Assembly: GCA_018970825.1 (NCBI GenBank)
Contig: JAGWVP010000120.1
Span: 1 to 8,227 of the forward strand
Length of the DNA: 8,227 bases
From: a bacterium
Lineage (GTDB): Bacteria > Desulfobacterota > Binatia > UBA12015
Direction: 5' to 3'
The translations under genes and the position numbers were made by a program. Below the pieces are notes generated by a model. The model was not told the DNA's origin. It saw only the letters and a program-made list of their open reading frames with translations, and did not search any database. Below are positions 4,407 through 8,227 of the stretch, in pieces (the stretch's first letter is position 1; the number at the start of each line of letters is the position of its first letter).

Positions 4407-7250
4407 ATGGGACGCCACCTTCGATTCCCAGACCTGCCCCGGACCCGAAGGTCGCTCCGGGCCCTGGCTCTCGCCGCCACTTTCGCGGCGGTCGACCCGC
4501 CGGCCGCGATCGCGGATCGCGGCATCGAGGCACCGACACTCGTCGTCGATGCGAACCGGACCGAAGGCTCCGGGTCCGGCGTGGACCACCTCGTCGTCTT
4601 CGGTGGACGAGTGCTGTTCGCAGGAAGGGACATGGCCCACGGCTGGGAGCTCTGGGCATCGGACGGCACGACGTCGGGCACGGGCCAGGTCGTGGACGTC
4701 CGCCCGGGCCCGGTGGGCTCGTCGCCCTCGAACCTCGTCGTCGCGGCCGGGTTCGCGTTCTTCACGGCAGACGACGGGATTCACGGCGTCGAACTCTGGC
4801 GAACCGACGGCACTCCGGAGGGAACCTCGTTGGTCGCCGACGTCCGGCCCGGAGCGGGTGCGTCCGTGCCCGAGCGGCTTGCCTGGTCGGCGAAGGCCGG
4901 ACTCCTCTTCTTCCGCGCCGACGACGGAGAACACGGCGTCGAGCCATGGTGCAGCGACGGGACTCCCGGCGGGACGCGGCTCGTCGCGGACGTGGCACCG
5001 GGTGCAGGGGGCTCCTATCCCGACGACCTCGTCGACGTCGACGGGCACCTCTTCTTCGATGCCTTCGACCCGCTCCATGGAACCGAACTCCGCACCACCG
5101 ATGGGACTGCGGCGGGCACGACGCTGGTCGCGGACCTGCGTCCGGGGAGCGACGCGACCTGGACCTCCTCGCTCGTCGCCTTTCGCGGCGAATTGTTCTT
5201 CGTCGCGGATCATCCCGAGCTCGGGGTCGAGATGTTCCGGGTGTCGCGGGCCGACGGCCGCGTCGTGCCCTTGCGCGACATCGCTCCCGGCGCCTCGAGT
5301 TCCCATCCCGCGATGCCCGTGGTCGTCGACGACCTCCTCTACTTCGTCGCATCCGACGGCGAGCACGGCGCCGAGCTCTGGCGCACCGACGGCAGCGCGG
5401 CCGGTACGCGCATGGTCGTGGACCTGTTCCCGGGACCGAGTCCCGGGGCCCTGCACGACCTCGTCCGGGTCGGCCGAAGTCTCTTCTTCATCGGCGACGA
5501 GGGCCGCCATGGGCGGGAGTTGTGGCGCACGGACGGAACGGCCCTCGGCACGGTTCGCGTGAAGGACATCAACCCCGAGCGATGCAGCGCCGAACTCGAA
5601 GACCTGGTCGCGGTCGGCGGCCGGGTCTTCTTCCAGGCGCGCGACAAGGGCCCGGTGAAGCCCGGCGAGGAGCTCTGGACGAGCGACGGCACCGAGGCCG
5701 GAACCTTCCAGGTGAAGGACGTCCATCCGGGGACCGCCGGCTCACATCCCAGGGACATGGTCGACTTCGGCGGCACGCTGCTGTTCACGGCGATCGACGA
5801 TCGGCACGGGCGCGAACTCTGGCGCAGCGACGGTACGGAGGCCGGGACCACGCTCGTGCGCGACGTCTTCGACGGCTCGGCGGGCTCGCTCGGTGGCGGG
5901 GGACTGCTTCCGATCCGGCGCGGCGTGGCGTTCGTCCCGCGGGAGAGCCCCACCCTGCCGAGGCGTCTCTGGACGAGCGACGGAACGACGGAGGCCACCG
6001 CCGCGGTCGAGGCGACCTCGTCGCTCGAGGGGGTCGAAACCTGGCGGATGGCGGAGCTCCGCGGGGCCCTCCTCCTGTGGGGCGACGACGGCGTGCACGG
6101 CACGGAGCTCTGGCGCACCGACGGAACCGTGAACGGAACGCGCCTCGTTCGCGACGTCGAGCCGGGACCCGGAAGCGCCCATCCGGGCACCTTCGCGGTC
6201 GCGGGCGACACCCTGTTCTTCGCCCCGACCGTCGGTCGCCGCAACGAAATCTGGAAGACCGACGGGACCGAGGAGGGCACCGTTCGCGTGACGGAGATCG
6301 GTCCGGGGTCGCCGACGTCGTTCCTCGAGAGCTTCGTCGCGGTCGGGCGTCGACTCTTCTTCGTCGCGACCGAGCCTGTCCATGGGCGCGAGCTCTGGAC
6401 GAGCGACGGTACCGCGGCCGGCACGCACCTCGTGCGCGATCTCTTTCCCGGTCCCGATCCGTACGGCTCGGAGATCTCCGCGATGGTGGGGATCGGGAAT
6501 CGTCTCTACTTCGCCGCCTCCGACGGGGTGCACGGCACCGAGCTCTGGACGAGCGACGGCACCGCGGCCGGCACGCGCCTCGTCCGCGACCTGCGCCCGG
6601 GCCCCGATCCGTCGAGACCCTACTTCTACCCGGGCTGGTCGCTCGGCCCCCTCCTCCTCTTCCTCGCCGACGACGGCGAGCACGGCTACGAGCCCTGGCG
6701 GAGCGACGGCACGTCGGCGGGAACGTTCCCGCTCGGTCGCCCGGCCACGGGCCGCCTTCGCCCCGGCAGCACCGACCAGTTCGCGACGGTCGGCCGTCAC
6801 GCCTACTTTCCCGCGAACGACGGCGAGCACGGAACCGAGCTCTGGCGCACCGACGGCACGGCCGCGGGCACGCAACTCGTGGCCGACGTCGTCCCCGGTC
6901 CGACCGGCTCCAACCCCGTCTCGCTGCTGGCCGCGGGCCGACGCCTCGTCTTCGCGGCGACGGACGAGTCGCACGGGACGGAACCGTGGAGCACCGACGG
7001 CACCGCGGCCGGCACCGCTCTCGTCGGCGACGTCCAGCCCGGCCCCGGCGGCTCCATGCCCCGGGAGCTTCGCTTCTCCGCCGGTCGCGTCTTCATGATC
7101 GCCGACGACGGACTCTCCGGACCTGAACTCTGGCAGGTTGCCGTCGAGGATCCGTCGCCCGGGCTGTTCGGCGTTCGCGGGCGCGGGGGTGAAGGCGGCG
7201 TCCCGACTCGGGGGCCGACACCACGGCACCCCGGCGCCCGATCCGAGTGA
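4407..7250 (+). CDS. Secreted ELWxxDGT tandem-repeat protein
   Basis: This 947-residue protein consists of a signal peptide (residues 1-36, RRSLRALALAATFAA core, cleavage after AIA) followed by 17 ELWxxDGTxxGT repeats (residues 81-906) of about 48 residues. A partial unit lies at each end. The consensus unit runs ELWxTDGTxxGTxLVxDxxPG, then about 13 variable residues, then LFFxADDGxHGx. The fold is likely strand-rich and propeller-like, by inference from length and pattern; the function of the family is unknown. The 40-residue tail after the last ELW is Gly/Pro/Arg-rich and has no membrane segment or sorting motif. I chose ATG 4407 because it gives a normal signal peptide. In-frame TTG 4341 and GTG 4374 would add 22 or 11 basic residues and have no better ribosome binding site. 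T13-R14-R15-x-L17 loosely resembles a Tat motif. The gene follows the barrel gene on the same strand. Identity is secure; the start is uncertain. Confidence 0.92.
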   Translation: MGRHLRFPDLPRTRRSLRALALAATFAAVDPPAAIADRGIEAPTLVVDANRTEGSGSGVDHLVVFGGRVLFAGRDMAHGWELWASDGTTSGTGQVVDVRPGPVGSSPSNLVVAAGFAFFTADDGIHGVELWRTDGTPEGTSLVADVRPGAGASVPERLAWSAKAGLLFFRADDGEHGVEPWCSDGTPGGTRLVADVAPGAGGSYPDDLVDVDGHLFFDAFDPLHGTELRTTDGTAAGTTLVADLRPGSDATWTSSLVAFRGELFFVADHPELGVEMFRVSRADGRVVPLRDIAPGASSSHPAMPVVVDDLLYFVASDGEHGAELWRTDGSAAGTRMVVDLFPGPSPGALHDLVRVGRSLFFIGDEGRHGRELWRTDGTALGTVRVKDINPERCSAELEDLVAVGGRVFFQARDKGPVKPGEELWTSDGTEAGTFQVKDVHPGTAGSHPRDMVDFGGTLLFTAIDDRHGRELWRSDGTEAGTTLVRDVFDGSAGSLGGGGLLPIRRGVAFVPRESPTLPRRLWTSDGTTEATAAVEATSSLEGVETWRMAELRGALLLWGDDGVHGTELWRTDGTVNGTRLVRDVEPGPGSAHPGTFAVAGDTLFFAPTVGRRNEIWKTDGTEEGTVRVTEIGPGSPTSFLESFVAVGRRLFFVATEPVHGRELWTSDGTAAGTHLVRDLFPGPDPYGSEISAMVGIGNRLYFAASDGVHGTELWTSDGTAAGTRLVRDLRPGPDPSRPYFYPGWSLGPLLLFLADDGEHGYEPWRSDGTSAGTFPLGRPATGRLRPGSTDQFATVGRHAYFPANDGEHGTELWRTDGTAAGTQLVADVVPGPTGSNPVSLLAAGRRLVFAATDESHGTEPWSTDGTAAGTALVGDVQPGPGGSMPRELRFSAGRVFMIADDGLSGPELWQVAVEDPSPGLFGVRGRGGEGGVPTRGPTPRHPGARSE
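4647..7124 (+). repeat. 17 tandem ~146-bp coding repeats (ELWxxDGTxxGT)
   Basis: Counting from the first GAGCTCTGG at 4647, 17 in-frame units of 144-150 bases run to about 7124. The 18th ELW (7125) opens a truncated unit. Most keep ELWxxDGTxxGT, and EPW or ELR variants occur. Unit 5 (EMFRVSRADGRVV) has lost the DGT core, unit 9 lacks the LFFxADDG half, and unit 10 (RLWTSDGTTEATAAV) has lost the second GT and the PG turn. Units 13 (from 6390) and 14 (from 6540) share 35 of their first 36 bases, which indicates recent duplication or gene conversion. Confidence 0.9.
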
Positions 7251-7292
7251 TGATTCTTGACTCGGGCCGCGGTCCGGCCTACGTCCCGCCGC

Positions 7293-7616
7293 ATGGAGCA
7301 CGCTCACCGTCACGGGCCGGGAATCTCGCCCGCCTTCCTCGTCGGCATCCTCCTCGTCTCGGTCCTGGCCGCCGTCCTCGGTCGCCTCTTCACCCACGGC
7401 AGGGACCGGGGGCGCATCGAGCGGTTCGTCGCGGAGCAAGGCGGCCAACTCGTCTCCTGTCGACCGGAGCCCTTCGGGCCCGGCTGGCCCGGGGGCGTGC
7501 ACTCGCGCGTGTACGCGATCGAGATCCGGGATGCGGCTGGGCATGTCCGGGCCGCCCACGCGAAGACCTCCACCTTCGGCGGCATCCAGATCGTCGATGG
7601 TGTGGCGCAGGGCTGA
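7293..7616 (+). CDS. Small single-pass membrane protein, conserved-hypothetical type
   Basis: This is a 107-residue protein with one hydrophobic segment (ISPAFLVGILLVSVLAAVLG, residues 11-30). It is followed by a basic GRDRGRIERF stretch and a soluble domain of about 65 residues. The soluble part has an AEQGGQLVSCRPEPFGPGWPG motif, then VYAIEIRDAAGHVRAAHAKTS and FGGIQIV. This resembles short uncharacterised proteins with the pattern 'GG..LS....PFGPGW...... Y.V...D..G....A..KTS', from which I infer a real gene; I know of no function. The positive-inside rule is compatible with either a short N-terminal tail or a signal anchor. ATG 7293 is preferred over an in-frame TTG at 7257, which would add 12 basic residues; neither has a clear ribosome binding site. 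It starts 42 bases after the repeat-protein stop and could be the third gene of that transcript. Confidence 0.7.
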   Translation: MEHAHRHGPGISPAFLVGILLVSVLAAVLGRLFTHGRDRGRIERFVAEQGGQLVSCRPEPFGPGWPGGVHSRVYAIEIRDAAGHVRAAHAKTSTFGGIQIVDGVAQG

Positions 7617-7634
7617 TCTCGCCCGCGGATCGAC

Positions 7635-7661
7635 AGGACCGGCCGTTTCGACGTCGGTCCT
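7635..7661 (+). terminator. Stem-loop after the small membrane-protein gene, terminator candidate
   Basis: AGGACCG (7635-7641) pairs perfectly with CGGTCCT (7655-7661). Inside it, CGT-TTCG-ACG (7644-7653) can add three pairs closed by a TTCG tetraloop. The structure begins 19 bases after the TGA at 7614-7616. There is no T-tract (CCCC follows), so it is a hairpin by sequence and a terminator only by position. The rest of the 146-base gap up to the dioxygenase start shows no promoter that I can support. Confidence 0.45.
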
Positions 7662-7753
7662 CCCCGTGACCGGCCCGCCGTGGTATCCGTCCTCGGCGGC
7701 CTGCGGGCCCGGAACCACCCCACCTTGGCCGGCCGCCCGCGGTCGCGATACCC

Positions 7754-7757
7754 GGAG
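7754..7757 (+). promoter_or_regulatory. Shine-Dalgarno for the TauD-type dioxygenase
   Basis: GGAG lies 5 bases (ACTCC) before the ATG at 7763 and supports that start. Confidence 0.65.
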
Positions 7758-7762
7758 ACTCC

Positions 7763-8227
7763 ATGAACTCGACCGCCCGCACGGAGCACTCGGTACAGGT
7801 GAAGAGGCTCACCGGATCGCTGGGTGCGGAGATCACGGGCATCGACCTTCGCGAGGCGGGCCCGCCCGAGGCCGAGTTGCTCCGACGTCTCCTGCGCGAG
7901 CACCTCGTCCTCTTCCTCCCGGGCCAGCACCTCGATCCCGACCAGCACGTGGCCTTCGGCCGGCTGTTCGGGGAGCTCGAGTCGCATCCGAACCTGGACC
8001 TCCGCTCGGAGCGCCCCGAGTTCTTCCAGCTCCACGCCCGCGGCGGAGTGGGCGGGATCGCCGACGAGTGGCACAGCGATCTCAGTTGCGCGGACGAGCC
8101 GTCGGTCCTCTCGATCCTGCAGATGGCGAAGTGTCCAGAAGTGGGCGGCGACACTCTCTGGGCGAACATGTACCGCGCCTACGAGACGCTCTCCCCGGCC
8201 ATGCGCGACTTCTGCGAGGGCCTCTCC
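7763..8227 (+). CDS. TauD/TfdA-family Fe(II)/2-oxoglutarate dioxygenase (3' partial)
   Basis: The frame runs from ATG 7763 to the window end without a stop, giving 155 residues of a family usually about 270-300 long. The N-terminal VKRLTGSLGAEITGIDLRE, then LREHLVLFLPGQHLDPDQHVAFGRLFGEL, is the standard TauD/TfdA opening. EWHSDLSC contains the HxD iron-binding pair (H104, D106), and PEVGGDTLWANMYRAYETLS is the conserved stretch after it. The distal His and the 2-oxoglutarate-binding Arg lie beyond the window. Members hydroxylate diverse substrates (taurine, phenoxyacetates, alkyl sulfates, secondary metabolites) while decarboxylating 2-oxoglutarate. The substrate here cannot be assigned, and this is not necessarily TauD itself. 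The start is supported by GGAG 5 bases upstream. It is separated from the preceding gene by a 146-base gap containing a hairpin, so it is probably its own transcription unit. Confidence 0.93.
   Translation, partial: MNSTARTEHSVQVKRLTGSLGAEITGIDLREAGPPEAELLRRLLREHLVLFLPGQHLDPDQHVAFGRLFGELESHPNLDLRSERPEFFQLHARGGVGGIADEWHSDLSCADEPSVLSILQMAKCPEVGGDTLWANMYRAYETLSPAMRDFCEGLS

Noticed and set aside
3258..5726. Upstream continuation of the amidohydrolase frame on the minus strand, giving a 1227-residue protein
   Set aside because: The extension is antisense to the barrel and repeat genes, has the skewed composition of a shadow frame, and the family N-terminus plus a strong Shine-Dalgarno place the start at 3257.
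4647..7124. Regularly spaced repeats considered as a CRISPR or non-coding repeat array
   Set aside because: The periodicity is in-frame, about 146 bp, with protein-level conservation and divergent DNA, so it is a coding repeat.
7247..7669. Frame overlapping the repeat-protein stop as GTGATGA, which would look like translational coupling
   Set aside because: The product is Arg/Pro-rich with no structure. The other frame (start 7293) encodes a membrane helix and a domain-like sequence.
5742..7718. Minus-strand open frame of 658 codons opposite the ELWxxDGT repeats
   Set aside because: Its regularity simply mirrors the sense-strand repeats. Stops are rare on the opposite strand in such GC-rich DNA, and it has no recognisable domain.
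7725..7751. TTGGCC ... GATACC as a sigma-70 promoter for the dioxygenase
   Set aside because: The spacing is only 14-15 bases and the -10 match is poor, so I cannot support a promoter.

Overview
The window is a very GC-rich stretch of bacterial chromosome that appears fully coding and undisturbed. I see no tRNA, rRNA, CRISPR array, transposase or phage module. The mix of proteins suggests a large-genome, Gram-negative, free-living bacterium of the Myxococcota / former Deltaproteobacteria / Binatota kind. That mix is a DUF1566 protein with a cysteine-heptad stalk, an ELWxxDGT repeat protein, an outer-membrane barrel, an ExH/DxH-type amidohydrolase and a TauD-type dioxygenase. The taxonomic placement is inference from gene content and base composition only.

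Layout, left to right. (1) Positions 1-1951, plus strand: the 3' part of a large, probably surface-exposed modular protein. Its parts are a heptad coiled coil with a cysteine in nearly every repeat, a phage-tail-fibre-like glycine-rich segment, a DUF1566 (Lcl C-terminal) domain, and a helical C-terminal region that looks like an alpha/alpha toroid. (2) Positions 2043-3257, minus strand: a complete amidohydrolase-2 family enzyme, convergent with gene 1 and preceded by a strong ribosome binding site. (3) Positions 3426-4319, plus strand, divergent from the amidohydrolase: a signal-peptide-bearing outer-membrane beta-barrel protein of the family often mis-annotated 'neuromedin U'. (4) Positions 4407-7250, plus strand: a secreted protein made almost entirely of 17 tandem ELWxxDGTxxGT repeats of about 48 residues. 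(5) Positions 7293-7616, plus strand: a small single-pass membrane protein. (6) Position 7763 to the window end, plus strand: the first 155 residues of a TauD/TfdA-type Fe(II)/2-oxoglutarate dioxygenase, with its HxD iron-binding motif visible.

Genes 3-5 lie on one strand with short gaps and may be co-transcribed. If so, they form a small envelope cluster of barrel, secreted repeat protein and membrane-anchored small protein. Genes 2 and 6 look like catabolic or secondary-metabolism enzymes with no obvious link to the envelope genes. All intergenic gaps are under 170 bases. Several hold GC-rich inverted repeats that could act as terminators or translation-control hairpins, but none has a T-tract.

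The most unusual features are the strict cysteine-every-seven-residues stalk with its 42-bp DNA periodicity, the multi-domain architecture attached to it, and the 17-unit ELWxxDGT array with both decayed and nearly identical units. I found no clear evidence of a wholly new defence or mobile system.
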